Shown here one piece after another: positions 53,330 through 64,000 of a DNA stretch of 64,000 nt (within the stretch, counting starts at the first letter, position 1; each line of letters starts with the position of its first letter). The position numbers were made by a program, and so were the translations under genes. Origin of the DNA: Antilocapra americana (taxonomy: Eukaryota; Chordata; Mammalia; Artiodactyla; Antilocapridae); NCBI GenBank assembly GCA_007570785.1, contig ML661900.1:2887126-2951125 (forward strand), written 5' to 3'. Below the pieces are notes generated by a model. It searched no databases. It worked only from the letters and a program-made list of their open reading frames with translations, and had not been told where the DNA came from.

Positions 53330-53830
53330 ATCTCATGTTCCTTTGACTTCTTCTTGCTTGTTTGCTTATCTGTGTTAAAATACACATAATTTAAAAGTTA
53401 CCATCTTCATCATTTCTAAGTGAACCGTTCAGTTGTGTTAAGTATGTTCACTTCATTTTGCAATGAATCTCCAGAACGCCTTTTGTCTTGAAAAATAGAA
53501 ACTCTGTACTCATTAAACAACAACCCCTCATTCCTTCCTCTCCACAGCCCGAGATAACCACCCTTCTAATTCTGTCTACAAATTTGACTGCCCTAGTTAC
53601 TGCCCTAGTCTTCAAGTAGAATCATACATCTTCGTGATGGCTTAGCACTGTGTCCTCAAGGTTCATCTATGTTATAGCATGTGTCAGAATTTCTTTCCCT
53701 TTTTAGGGGTAAGTAGTTTTCCATTGTCTGATTATATCATTTGTTTATTCATTCATCTGTTGATGAGCATTTCTTATACCTTTTGGTTGTTGTGAATAAT
53801 GCTACTCTGAATATGAGTATGTCAATATCT
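53330..53830 (-). mobile_element. L1 LINE 3' UTR, antisense
   Basis: Complement text: gttaaaatacacataattta, gtactcattaaacaacaacc, aaggttcatctatgttatag and ttcatctgttgatgagcatt. Confidence 0.75.
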
Positions 53831-54074
53831 CCTCCCCTTGAATTATTTTTGCTCTAGCTTTACTTTATCTTACATAGTCCTAAAGTATATATACATAATT
53901 CATTAATAGTTGTTTTCCAAATTATATAAAGTATGCCACATATATCCTTGTGGGATTTGTTTTTTTTCAGTTTATATTATATTGCTAAGATTCATATAAA
54001 CAACGTTTGTAGCTGGTTCATCATTTTGACTGTTACTTAACACCACAGGATTCAGAGCCTGAAATCTCTTATGC
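53831..54074. other. AT-rich, no gene recognised
   Basis: AT-rich filler between two oppositely oriented L1 pieces; probably decayed L1. Confidence 0.35.
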
Positions 54075-54300
54075 GTTGTTTGTTGGAAGTGTTGATTGAT
54101 ATAACCACTTTGGAAAATAGTTTCTATCTCATAAAGCTGAATATTCCCATGCCTCAAAACCCATCAATGCCACTGTGTCCTAGAGAAATTCTTGCCCACG
54201 TAAAACAGGAGACTTGTACAAGGAAGATTCCTAACAGTTCTGTTCATGATAGCAAAAACTTACTGCCCATCAGCCAAAGAGTCAACGAATAAACTGTGGT
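54075..54300 (+). mobile_element. L1 LINE ORF2-end fragment
   Basis: Sense text: ataaccactttggaaaatag, ccatgcctcaaaacccatca, gagaaattcttgcccacgta and acagttctgttcatgatagc. Confidence 0.7.
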
Positions 54301-54597
54301 TCAGTGTTAACATTTTTCTTTCTCTTTGAGTTCCTGTAGCCATGTGATGCAAGTGGCTGTCCTGTGGTTAGCCTGGGGAGAGGGAGGATTCTTGTAGCAA
54401 CAGAGGCTGCGTCCTGAACAGCCCTAGGGCAACTGTCTCAGCTCCAAGCAAGAGGAAAGAGGATGAAGGGCCTCACTGAGCAAATGCCAACAGGCTCTGG
54501 GGGTGTAGAGGGGGGAGGTTCACAGCTCTAAGAAATAGCCATCATCTACATCTATCTTTTCAAATGCTTCTGCCATTGGGCTCCCCTAAAACACTGT
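54301..54597. other. no gene or repeat recognised
   Basis: Single-copy-looking, no coding signal. Confidence 0.4.
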
Positions 54598-54855
54598 AAA
54601 GTTTATTGGGGATACTATTTATTAAGTATATACCATATGCCCAATAATGTCCTAAGCTCATCACTTGTTATTTCATTTAATTCTTAATCTATGAGAGTGA
54701 CCCGTGGCGACTTCATACATACACCTAATAGTCTCACCTCCAGTCACAGGTGAGAAAGCCAAGACTCAGCATAGTCAAGCAACTTCATGAAGGTCACATA
54801 GCTGGAGATTGGCTGAGCCAAGAAGAAATGCTGGAACTCCTAAGCTGGTGCTCTA
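54598..54855 (+). mobile_element. MIR SINE, near full length
   Basis: Sense MIR: tttattaagtatataccata, tcacttgttatttcatttaa, cacaggtgagaaagccaaga and aaggtcacatagctggagat. Confidence 0.82.
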
Positions 54856-54937
54856 GGAAGAAAGAGCAATCTCTGAGGGTTCAGGCCAGCCACCTCCTGA
54901 CAAATCTTTCTTTAGGTGTTCTAAACACTCAACCCGA

Positions 54938-55112
54938 CAGACTTGCCTGGTGGTCTAGTAGCTGACACACTGAGCTTCCAATGTCGGGGGCCTGGGTTCG
55001 ATCTCTGTTCAGGGAAATAGGTCCCAGATGCCGCCCCTAAAAGATCCCATGTGCCACGACTAAGACCTGGCACAGCCAAATAAATAAGTCAATTAATTAA
55101 TTAATTAAAAAA
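54938..55112 (+). mobile_element. CHR-2 SINE
   Basis: Head gacttgcctggtggtctagt, intact B-box-like gggttcgatctctgttcagg, body gatcccatgtgccacgacta, tail with taattaattaattaaaaaa. Confidence 0.9.
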
Positions 55113-56049
55113 GCCCCTAGATCCACTTTTCAGAAAGCGAATAAAATGAGCAGCCTCTTCATTCTAGAGGGGAAGAAAATGTTCACTAAATTCTAGGGCA
55201 TCCCATTCCCATCCCACGTAAGGCAAATGCTGGAACAGCTCCCAAACCAAAAGAACCGTTTGCAGTTGTCTCTGTGAGTGCAGTACATCTGCAGATGGAA
55301 AGATTCTCTGAGGTATGCTGAAGGGTCAGGCAACACCCTCAGTCACAGGTCTGGCTTTGAAGGCATCCCTGTGGGAGTCTGCTTGACTTTCCACCAAGTT
55401 AATTTCTTGTTTGTGGTCAAGGAAGCCCTGAGGAGAAGGGGCCAAGGGTGTGCAGAGTTCTGATGTGAAGTCTCTTGCTCTGGGCACAGTTCTCTCCGCT
55501 AGTCTCAAGGGACTCAAACCAAGTCCCCCAGCTCCCTCCTCCAACCAGATGGTCACCCCTCTGTTCCTCTTCCTTAGACAGCCTAGGGTTGCTGGTGGTC
55601 CCTCAGGATCTGTGGCCTCAGGCTTGCCATAATTTCCTCTCCATAACTCCATCTGTAGGCCCAGAGGATGACTGGCTCTGTCCTAACATGGTACTGCACC
55701 CCATTTCCTTTTCCTGACCTTCAGTGATCCCTAGCCAGGTTGTTTATATTCCTGATCTCATCATCATTTCTCACTCTTCCCATAATTAGATTGCTAAACT
55801 CTAGCCAATGAAAGCACACTGCTCTTCTCAACATGGATAGCTCTAGGCACATGGCTGGTGCTTACAAAATGGGGCGTTTTGTCAGTTTCGTCGACCAGTA
55901 GAAGTAATGGCTCAACTGTAAAGAAAACTTGACGGTGCCAGTGCCTCTGAGTTCAAGAGCCTCACTAGACTAAGAATTCTTGAGCTACAACACACGTGTG
56001 CCCCTCCTAGCTCGGCCGTGCAGCTTGAGCACTTTCCTGCCTTGTTGAT
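55113..56049. other. no gene or repeat recognised
   Basis: Single-copy-looking, GC-richer at 55420-55640. Overlapping frames of 60-108 codons have no recognisable feature. Confidence 0.4.
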
Positions 56050-56525
56050 GTGAGTGTAGTTGGGATGATAATAACCATGGCTAGTGATGACTGGGGCTTT
56101 CCAGGTGGCGCTAGTGGTAAAGAACCCGCCTGCCAATGCAGGTAGATGTAAGAGACACAGGTTAAACCCCTGGGTTTGGAAGGTCCCCTGGAGGAGGGCA
56201 TGGCAACCCACTCCAGTATTCTAGCCTGGAGAATTCCATGGACAGAGGAGCCTGGAGGGCTACAGTCCACAGGGTCACAGACTTGGACACGACTGAAGTG
56301 ACTAAGCACACACCCAGCGATGATTGAGGACTCACCCTGAGTCAGGCAGTATACTAAAAGTTTTCACATAGACTCTCTGATTTAATCATTTCTAGTCTTC
56401 AGGTCAAGAAACTGAAGCTTAAAGCTGTTAAGTATTTTACAGCAAGCCATGGCTGAGTCAGGATTCAAACCCAGCAGTCTAACTCCAGGATCCTGTGCCC
56501 TTGGTGATTATAATATCCAGAGTCA
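56050..56525 (+). mobile_element. MIR SINE split by a Bov-tA
   Basis: Left stub gggatgataataaccatggc; right part ctcaccctgagtcaggcagt, agactctctgatttaatcat, ggtcaagaaactgaagctta, aggattcaaacccagcagtc. The Bov-tA at about 56097-56316 separates them. Confidence 0.75.
56097..56316 (+). mobile_element. Bov-tA SINE nested in MIR
   Basis: Head gggctttccaggtggcgcta, A unit caacccactccagtattcta, tail ggacacgactgaagtgacta. Flanks agtgatgactg and agcgatgattg share 9 of 11 bases, an aged target duplication. Confidence 0.93.
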
Positions 56526-56791
56526 GCAACACAAAAGTTAACGTGCACGTATTTTCAATTATATTTTAAGAGGGTGACTTTGTGTTCGGGGGCATTTCAC
56601 TTACAAAATCCATTGAGCTAGATATTAACCGAGGATGCATAAAAACTAATGAACTCTGAAAAACATAAAACATGAGAAACATGACATCACTGCAAGAGAC
56701 ATAACAGCAAATTGCTTTCTTGTGAACATAGTTTGTTGACAGACCATAAGGTAATAATCAGCCTGAATTCAGCAGTGCCTTGCTCCCTTGG

Positions 56792-56794
<3 letters not shown>

Positions 56795-56839
<45 letters not shown>

Positions 56840-56849
56840 NNNNNNNNNN

Positions 56850-56894
<45 letters not shown>
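56795..56894. repeat. (AG)n microsatellite containing a ten-N gap
   Basis: About 45 bases of perfect AG, then N at 56840-56849, then about 45 more bases of AG. The ten N are a placeholder for an unresolved length, so the true array is of unknown size. Confidence 0.98.
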
Positions 56895-56898
<4 letters not shown>

Positions 56899-57517
56899 CA
56901 TTGAATGGCTTGTTTGTGCCACTGATAGGAACCCAGGAACTACTCTGCATTAGCAGATGCTGAAGTACTTTGGAATCAACATAGATCAACTGAAAAAGCA
57001 AGTTCTGAGAGTCAGAGATCAGAAGTAACATAATATAGCTATCGATTACCAAAATGTCCAGAATGGGAAGGAATGTGGGGAAGATAGCAAATTTGTATCA
57101 GGCTTTGCAAAAAGACAAAAGGGGAGCGCCTGGAAGAAGGACAGTCAGTTTTCGCAGGAGCCCCATGGGTTCGTGACGTGATCAGGGCCATAGGGTCGGG
57201 CTGGGACTTGAGGCTATGTCTCCCATCTCTTGCCATTACAAGATGTTCTTTTGCCATTACATCATAAGCCAAGATGCAAAATGGAAATGGGACAAGCTCG
57301 GCCGGCACAGATAATAGGTTTGTGCATCTCAGGGGTGTGGGCAAGGACAAATAAGGTTCTGAGGAGTGGCTGGTTTGGAAGCGGGTAGCCAGGGCTTTTA
57401 CACTCACCAGGCTCTCCATACAGGAAACATGGAAGGCAGATGTCAGCTTTAACACCCCCTGCCCCAACCTTGGCCCCAGTTGCCCAACTCTGGCTTGCTC
57501 CCCTGCCCCAAGGTGGT
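56895..57517. other. no gene or repeat recognised
   Basis: Single-copy-looking. A 142-codon minus-strand frame (57039-57467) has no recognisable domain. Confidence 0.4.
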
Positions 57518-57745
57518 GGTTATGAGCACTGATGCTGGAGGCAGATGGCTTGGGTTCAAATTCTAGCTCTTTTTACTTACTAAGTGTGATTTCAGGCCAT
57601 TTCCCAAACTCCCTGTGCCTCAGTTTCTTCATCTACAATGAAGGAGTAATAGCAACATCTTTTTGGCAGTGTTGCTGGGAGTATTAAATTAAACACACAT
57701 TAAGAGCTTAGAACAGTGTGTGGCACCAAATTAGCCCTCTCTCAG
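57518..57745 (-). mobile_element. MIR SINE, near full length
   Basis: Antisense MIR: ggcttgggttcaaattctag, cctgtgcctcagtttcttca, gggagtattaaattaaacac and gcttagaacagtgtgtggca. Confidence 0.85.
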
Positions 57746-57839
57746 GCTTAGCTATTCCAATTACTATTATTATCTCTGCTCCTTCCTGAATGCAGACTCT
57801 GAGGCTTCCTGCTTTCCCCGTTTTCAAATTCAAGACCTT

Positions 57840-58590
57840 CTCAGTCATTCCTTCTGCAGTATAAACTTTCTACTTGGTCTGTTCCAGGATAAAGTCACAT
57901 TCCTTGCCCAAGAATGATCTGACTAGGCTCACTCCTGCTTTACCCTCTTTGTTCCTTGTTCCTGTCATTCAGCATATATGCCTTTCAATGGGCTGTATTT
58001 ACCCTGACTCCTCTCAGCCCTGTCTCTTGACTAACTACTGTTCTTTCTCATTCCTCAGCTCACATATCACATGTCCTAGGAAGCCACTGCAGACCTGACT
58101 ATCTCTGGTTCCACATGAGTGCCCAGGCTGGTTAAACATGCCCTGAATCAGACGTATGTTCCCAGAGGACTCCAGTTTTCCTTCCATCCTGGCACTGATT
58201 ATCTTGCCTTGTGATTGTCCCTTTGCCTCAGTTCAGTTCGGTCGCTCAGTTGTGTCTAAATCTTTGTGACCCCATGGACTGCAGTATGCCAGGGTTCCCT
58301 GTCCATCACCAACTCCCTGAGCTTACTCAAACTCATATCCATCGAGTCAGTGATGCCATCCAACCATCTTATCCTCTGCCTTCAATCTTCCCCAGCATTG
58401 GGGTCTTATCCAATGAGTCAGTTCTTCCCATCAGGTGGCCAAAGTATTGGCCAAAGTCTCTTTGCCTGTTACCCCACAAAGCCAATACACACCCTGGGAC
58501 ACAGACTGTGCCTCTGTCCACACCCCTCCCTCACTAATGTACTTCCTCTGTCCTCCAGCCTGCCCTCTGCCCTGGAGACTGACCTCAAAG
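57840..58590 (+). mobile_element. L2 LINE 3' region split by BovB
   Basis: Sense L2-like: ccaggataaagtcacattcc, atgatctgactaggctcact, ttctcattcctcagctcaca, and after BovB ccctgggacacagactgtgc. BovB at 58229-58459 lies within. Confidence 0.6.
58229..58459 (-). mobile_element. BovB LINE 3' end nested in L2, 8-bp target duplication
   Basis: Plus strand tcagttcagttcggtcgctc (3' tail complement), ctttgtgaccccatggactg, agtgatgccatccaaccatc to ggtggccaaagtattgg. The 8-mer ctttgcct is at 58221-58228 and 58460-58467. Only 230 bases long. Confidence 0.92.
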
Positions 58591-59074
58591 GATGTCTTCC
58601 ATAGGTTTCCTTGCCGTCTGGCTTCTGGTTGGTTTGGGTCAATTGGGAGAGGCCCCAGCAAGACTGGAGGGTGGGGAGTGAGGTCCTGGCATTTGTTTCT
58701 GACTCCTTCCCTAGGAGATAGACTAAGGCTGGCTCACTGAAGTTCCTAGCCACTCTTTTGGCCCTCTTCTTCCTTTTCAAACTATCTGGGGTGAAGGGTC
58801 AGCTTGTTTTGTCTTATTTTCAGTTGAGTGCAGAATGACTTTTTATGAAATACAATTAAAATGAATTATTCAACATTTAAAAGGTAATTATTTGGAAAAG
58901 TAAACATGATGACTTGTAAAATATAAGACCAGATTTTTATGACTAGATTTGAAGTCAAAAGTTATATTCAAAAGAAATATAATCAGGAAAAGCATAACTG
59001 AGAGAAAGCAAAAGAATGATAAAAACCAGACATGCTGCTCATTGAAAGTTTGCATATAAGTGTTTAATGTAAAG
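58591..59074. other. no gene or repeat recognised
   Basis: Single-copy-looking, AT-rich after 58830. Confidence 0.4.
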
Positions 59075-59160
59075 AATTGTGGCTGACTCAATGTTGATGT
59101 ATGGCAGAAACCAATATAATATTGTAAAGCAATTCTCTTTCAAATAAAAATAAATAAATT
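59075..59160 (+). mobile_element. L1 LINE 3' terminus
   Basis: ggctgactcaatgttgatgt, atggcagaaaccaatataat, attgtaaagcaattctcttt and AATAAA at 59143-59148. Only the tail inserted. Confidence 0.85.
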
Positions 59161-59561
59161 TAAATGTTAAAGAGCTGCCACACCCATAAATCCTTGCCAT
59201 TCTACAATGGTGTCTAAACCTCAAGTGAGGAAGGACGTAGTATTGCTCATGTCAAGTGCTTTTAGCATACTTTGAAAGAACAATGTGCATATCAATTTTA
59301 AGTTTTTAATGTGACAAACATCTTGCTTTCTACTTGTTAATTATCTAATGTATGTTGGATCAACAACACTGATACCAATAGGATGTGATGTATATGTAAC
59401 TGGTTTCGATGTTTTTTAAAAATTACACTTCAGAGGAATTAGTCTCAAAAAGATATGTTGACAGGAATAGAAGAAGGAATTTTAAGCAATTTCAGCAGAC
59501 TCAGACAAGTGATGCTATGTTTCAAAAGTCATTTCCCATCCTTTATTAATTGCCATCATGA
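59161..59561. other. AT-rich, no gene recognised
   Basis: No coding signal and no repeat that I can name. Confidence 0.4.
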
Positions 59562-59760
59562 GGGGCTTCCTTGGTGGTCCAGTGCTTAAGAATCTGCCTT
59601 GCAATGAAAGGGACACAGGTTTGATCCCTGGTCAGGGAACTACAACAACTAAGCTTGTGTGCCGCAACTATTGAGCCCACGGGCTAAGGTTTTGCACCAC
59701 AGCAGATCTGCGTGCCACGACTTAAGATCCAAGGCAGCTAAAAATAAAATAAGTATTTGA
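59562..59760 (+). mobile_element. CHR-type SINE
   Basis: Head ggggcttccttggtggtcca, B box caggtttgatccctggtcag, body gcttgtgtgccgcaactatt, tail aaaaataaaataagtatttg. Confidence 0.88.
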
Positions 59761-60499
59761 AAAGAATTATTGAAAGATAGCCAACATGAGCAATTTGTCT
59801 CATAGAGTTACAGTTCTGGATCTATTCATTTCCTATACATGGAGCTTCTTTTGATGAAAAATATAATTGAAAATGCTCTATCAAATTTTTAAACCATTTG
59901 GTGCTAAGTTTTCACAGATATGCAATATCAGGATTTTCACCAACTTTAGGGATAAACACTGTTCTTTCAAAGCTTCTATTCCTTCCTTGCATGAAAGTAT
60001 GAGAATCATTAGAAATACTCAATGTATCAAACAAACAAAAGCAGGTCTGGCTGTCCAATGCATAACCTGAAAAAGCTGGGTTCAAACTGGCTTCTTATTT
60101 TGCAGAAACATTAAGAGTTTGATTCTGTAGTTCAAACATTCTTCTGAGTCCTCCACAACTACACCATTCCACAGTACTATTTTGTTAATAGTAATAGTCC
60201 TTCTCCTAAAATTCTCTGAATCTAAGATTGCCATTTGATTTCTCTCCAGAAATATTTTCTGATACAAACTCCTAGTAACAGTCTGCCCATATTTCCTAAA
60301 CGAGTAACAACATACTGCTTTGAAGATATAAGATAGTATTTTGCAGTAAGTTCAGAAGAGGAGAGAGGCAAAGCCACACCATGAACGTGTGTCTCTTCCT
60401 GAGATGGTTGTTATCCTTTCTGGACCTGGAGTCCTAGACCAGAGCCTCCACTAGCCGCTACACTGCCCTTGTGCAAATTAGGAAAATGCACAGTCCATG
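59761..60499. other. unassigned AT-rich block
   Basis: Non-repeat-looking. A 61-codon minus-strand frame at 60082-60267 and a 67-codon plus-strand frame at 59867-60070 are open without extreme composition, but I recognise neither; no domain, start context or splice signal supports them. Confidence 0.35.
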
Positions 60500-60626
60500 C
60501 AGAAAGGAATGGCTACCCTCTCCAGTATTCTTGCCTGGAGAATCCCATGGACAGAGGAGCCTGGAGTGCTACAGTTCATGGAGTCGCAAAGAGCCGGGCA
60601 CGACTAAGTAATTAATACTTTCACAG
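60500..60626 (+). mobile_element. Bov-A SINE monomer
   Basis: gcagaaaggaatggctaccc, tctccagtattcttgcctgg, agagccgggcacgactaagt. No tRNA head. Confidence 0.9.
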
Positions 60627-60737
60627 GCTCTGGAAGGAAGTGCCCCTAAAGCCCAGGGTTTGAAGCACTGAGTATGAACTGACTTTCAGGTTCCTAAACC
60701 AGGTACCTTGTGCTTGAACAAATCATACAATCTTTTA

Positions 60738-60969
60738 AAAAATTTTTTATTTGATTAATTAATTAATTTTTTGGCTACACTTGGTCTTCATTGCTGTGCA
60801 TGGGCTTTCTCTAGTTATGGCTCACAGGCTCTGGAATGCCGGCTCAGTATTTATAGCGCACCAACTTAGTTGCTCCATGGCATGTGGGATCTTCCCGGAC
60901 CAGGGATCAAACTGGAGTCCCCTGCATTGGCAGGTGGATTCTTAACCACTGGACCACCAGGGAAGTCCA
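60738..60969 (-). mobile_element. CHR-1 SINE
   Basis: Plus strand tttatttgattaattaatta (tail), ttggtcttcattgctgtgca, atgtgggatcttcccggacc, then ccactggaccaccagggaag. Partial internal deletion relative to the 5.7-kb copy. Confidence 0.9.
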
Positions 60970-62104
60970 AAATGTACAAACTTCACACAACTGGTCTACT
61001 TTATGCTGAGCAAGCTGGCAGGTTCCTCCATCTTAGAAATGTGACCGATGAAGTATGATTCTCTGAGGAAGCCTATTACAGCTCAGATTTTGTGGAAATG
61101 TGATATTTTTTGTTTGCAGGGTGATCTTTTTCACACATTTCCTCCTTAGCTTCCTGAATGTGGGAGGAGAGCCCTGACTGGCAGCGTTCAAATAGGTGTG
61201 TTATAATGCAATTGGGCCACAGAATCTCTGGGGGCAAATGCATCTCACAGTTCTGGATATAATTGCTTTTCTCCTGAGGGGTCTTTAAAACCCCAAACTG
61301 CAGGGTTTGTGACTGAGAGTAGCCTGGGGGAGGGAGGTCAGGGTGGTGTTCTGAACCTGCTCTTTCTGGATGGAGCCAGGCACCTCTCACACAGAGAGGG
61401 CCCTGACCCCTGGGGTGAGCTGGGCTGGGCGGGGGTGCGGGGGGGTGCTCGGTGGGAGTGCAGAGAAGGAATAATACAAGGAGTAGGGTGGGGAAACCAG
61501 ACAGCTTGTCAGTATCTTGTGATTCAGGCCTTCCTGTTGTAGAGAAGTGATTCTGTTTGACATGAATTCCCAGAATGCCTGACACACCCACACACAAGCG
61601 GGCCCAAACCCATCCCAGAGTGCCTGCTGTGAGTGAGCCTGGCGTTTGTGCTGCTTCTGCCCTCAGCACCGGTCCCCACTCCCTGCTGAGCAGACTTTCC
61701 TGCGTGGGAGTGTGAATTGGAAGCGGAAGAGCCATGGGTATTGGAAAGTTCGGGTATTTGTACTAAACTGGCTCTAATTCTCAAGCCCAAGAGGGAAAGT
61801 TGTTTTCAGCGGAGTCAGTTTCCTGTCTTTGCTAGAAGCCTGACACACCTTAACTTCTCTTATTTCTTAATCTGCCAAACAGATGGGTCAACTGTCAGTT
61901 TGGTGGTGATGACAGGGATATTTACTCTGTAATCAAACCAAGAGTGGCGAGATGGGGAGGATCTGGGAAAGGTGAATCGAGAAACCCGGGCAAAGATGTT
62001 GAGCTTCCTTTCCAGAAATGTAGTCACAATCACACCCTTTCACATGGCCACTGGCATCACCACTAGGAAAGTACTACTGCGTCTGGAAACTGAAGAAATC
62101 TCTG
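60970..62104. other. single-copy block, no gene supported
   Basis: No repeat recognised. A 219-codon minus-strand frame (61076-61735) is the longest non-repeat frame in the window, but it is Pro-rich in a GC-rich stretch and has no recognisable domain; chance openness is the simplest explanation. A G-rich run lies at 61427-61447. Confidence 0.4.
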
Positions 62105-62268
62105 AGACCATTCACTGTTTCTTTGTTTTAAAGATGAAGACACTGAAGCTCAATGACATTTATAATTGCTGAAAACTACCTGGGAAATGATGAAACCACG
62201 ATTAGAACCCAGGTTTTATGGCTCTTAGTCCAGTGTGATTTCTACTAAGCTATGTTGTCTCTCAGAAT
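62105..62268 (+). mobile_element. MIR SINE, diverged
   Basis: Sense MIR-like: aaagatgaagacactgaagc, gattagaacccaggttttat, gtgatttctactaagctatg. Confidence 0.6.
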
Positions 62269-62327
62269 AGCTTTCTTATCACTTACTCATTTATTCATCA
62301 AATATTTACTGAGTAGTGCTATATGCC

Positions 62328-62541
62328 TGTGTGCATGCTAGTCGCTTCAGTTGTGTCCAACTCTATGTAACCCTATGGCATGAGATCCACCAGGCTTCTC
62401 TGTCCAGTGGGATTCTCCAGGCAAGAATACTGGAGTGGGTTGCCATGCCCTTCTCCAAGGGATCTTCCCAATCCAGGGATCAGAGCTGCATCTCTATGTC
62501 TCCTGCACTGGCTGGTGGGTTCTTTACCACTAGTGCCAGCA
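62328..62541 (-). mobile_element. Bov-tA SINE nested in L2
   Basis: Plus strand from tail (ctagtcgcttcagttgtgtc) to gggttctttaccactagtgc; the last bases of the head are missing. Confidence 0.93.
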
Positions 62542-63171
62542 TATGACCAACACTGGTATATGTGCTAGGATGGATGAATGACATGTGCTTGGACTATAGC
62601 AATGAATAAGACAGGCACTCTCCTCATGGACTTTAAGTATACTGAGAAGACATATTAAACAAATGATTGTATAAATAAACAATTACAAAGGTGATAAACA
62701 CCAAAGAGAATTAGAGGGTACTATCAGAGTTCATGAAAGCAGGACTTACCTAGCCCAGGTGTCAGTGACAGTAGTTAAATCAAGGGAAGGCTTTCCTGAG
62801 GGAGTGATATTTAAGCTGAAAATGGAAGGATAAGTAGAAAGGTAGTTAGGTGAAGGACCCAGGAGATGGGAAGAGAAAACTTGGAAGAAAGAAAGACGTG
62901 TACCAAGGTCCTGAGGCAGGACAAAGATGCAACTCTGAAATAACTGAAAACAGATCCATGGCCTAGACATAAATGATGAGAAGGAAAGGACTGTAAAATG
63001 GTTTATGAAGGTAGGCACACTCTGACTGCAAGCCATGGACAGGAGTCTGGACTTTATCCTAAAAGTAACAGGAAGCCAGTGAAGGGTTTTAAACCCAGCA
63101 GTGTTATGACCAGATTTTTAAAAGATCACTGAGAAGACTGTACTGGTGAGGAAGGAAAGTGAATGCACGGA

Positions 63172-63408
63172 GGGACTCCCCTGGTGGTCCAGGGGCTAAG
63201 ACTCTGTGCTCCCAACACAGGGTGTCTGGTCCCAGTTCAATCCCTGGTCAGGGAACTAGATTCCACATGCCACAACTAAGAGTTCATATGCTGCAACTAA
63301 GAGTTTCATTGCAGCAACTACAGATACTATATGCTGTAACAAAGACTGAAGAGCCTGCGTGCTGTAACTAAGACTCAGCACAGCCAAATACATACATTTT
63401 TTAAAAAA
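63172..63408 (+). mobile_element. CHR-type SINE with internal tandem duplication, nested in L2
   Basis: Head gggactcccctggtggtcca, B-box region cagttcaatccctggtcagg, then repeats of the body unit (cacaactaagagttcatatg; tgcaactaagagtttcattg; tgctgtaactaagactcag), and a T/A-rich tail. Confidence 0.88.
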
Positions 63409-64000
63409 AGTAGAAGCAGGGAGTTATTTAGGAGGCTATTGCAACAGCTCAAGTGAGAGAAGATGGTGGCCTTGGACCAGGACAGGTGTAGTGGATATGG
63501 AGAGAAGTGAAAACATTCAAAAGTACTGAGGAAGCACACCCAATAAACTTGATACTAAATGGATATGAAAAAAGAGGAAGACAGGAGGTGTCAACAGTCA
63601 CTCCCAGGTGTTACCATGAAATGGGGGGAGGGATGGTGGAGCATTCATGGAACTAGGGAACACAGCAGGCTCCAGGGAAAGACCAAGAGATTGGGTGTGT
63701 TAAGTTTGAGGGACCTGGGAGACAAAAGGAGAGAAGATACCGAGAACACAATCAAATATATAAAACTGCAGTGCAGACAAGAGACCTGCCCTGGAAACAG
63801 AATTTAGGGATAATGTCATGGAGACTGTAATTGAAGCCATGGAGGAGACCATTTAGGAAGAAAGAAGAGGACAAGAAGAAAAGAGACAAATAAAGGTAAC
63901 AACCAAAGGGTTTATTCCATTGCAAGAAATGACATATGCCTAAGAATATTTAACACCTTTGTTTTTAGGATTCTTGCTGATTATTAAGCTATTGTTTCTC

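Larger units (their letters stand above)
62275..63960 (-). mobile_element. long L2 LINE tract, antisense, twice interrupted
   Basis: Starts at the L2 3' end complement (ctcatttattcatcaaatat, then tactgagtagtgctatatgc), continues after a Bov-tA with caatgaataagacaggcact, gggaaggctttcctgaggga, gacaggagtctggactttat, ggaagccagtgaagggtttt, then after a CHR SINE with aggaggctattgcaacagct, tggatatggagagaagtgaa and ttaagtttgagggacctggg. Over 1.2 kb of L2 is present, the longest ancient LINE here. Confidence 0.75.

Noticed and set aside
56687..57052. Frames encoding Ser-Leu or Arg-Glu repeats
   Set aside because: They are translations of the (AG)n array and even cross an N gap.
1..64000. CRISPR array, operon, phage or bacterial mobile system
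   Set aside because: No short regularly spaced direct repeats and no dense coding; the repeats are dispersed mammalian SINEs and LINEs.

Overview
This is nuclear DNA from a ruminant, most likely a bovid such as cattle or a close relative. Direct evidence is the density of lineage-restricted retroposons. There are about 20 Bov-tA/Bov-A SINEs (tRNA-like head reading ggcttccctggtggctcag, tail reading cggacacgactgag). There are about ten CHR-type SINEs shared by ruminants and whales (head gggacttccctggtggtcc), five BovB (RTE-type) LINE pieces and one dimeric BOV-A2. Codon structure, operons, ribosome binding sites and CRISPR arrays are absent. No protein-coding gene, exon chain or intact structural RNA gene can be supported: the longer open frames either run through repeats or have no recognisable protein features. 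The window is best read as intergenic or deep intronic sequence.

Layout. 1-11 kb: BovB fragment, an old L1 with a CHR-2 inside, back-to-back Bov-A and Bov-tA, an L2 and two L1 pieces each carrying a SINE, an ancient LTR with a nested Bov-tA, and a Bov-tA flanked by an unusually long (~56 bp) direct duplication. 11-15 kb: GC-rich single-copy DNA, a possible conserved non-coding block at 12.96-13.25 kb, and a purine-rich tract. 15-19.2 kb: a 951-bp solo ERV LTR inserted in a MER5A-like transposon with perfect 6-bp target duplications, a retro-inserted tRNA-Gly 5' half, a Tigger-like element, and a BovB inside an L1. 19-29 kb: single-copy blocks with MIR, L2, BovB and Bov-tA pieces. 29.7-32.2 kb: a 2.4-kb antisense L1 interrupted by a Bov-A and by a TIR DNA transposon. 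32-40 kb: mostly single-copy with MIR and L2. 40-51 kb: repeat-dense (L1, BovB, BOV-A2, Bov-tA, MIR, Tigger-like). 51-64 kb: MIR, CHR, L1 and L2 remnants, a (GA)n array containing ten N, and a long antisense L2 tract at the right edge.

Nothing here forms a pathway. The biological content is a layered record of insertions whose order can be read from nesting and target-site duplications: old L2, MIR and MER5 first; then L1M and DNA transposons; then the ruminant LTR, BovB, CHR and Bov-tA. I did not find a new multi-gene system. The most unusual items are the tRNA-Gly 5' half with its own target duplication, the long duplication around one SINE, the LTR-in-MER5A insertion, and two unannotated blocks with clustered homeodomain-type core sites. 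Repeat family names are assigned from memory of consensus sequences. Boundaries are approximate except where a target-site duplication is given.
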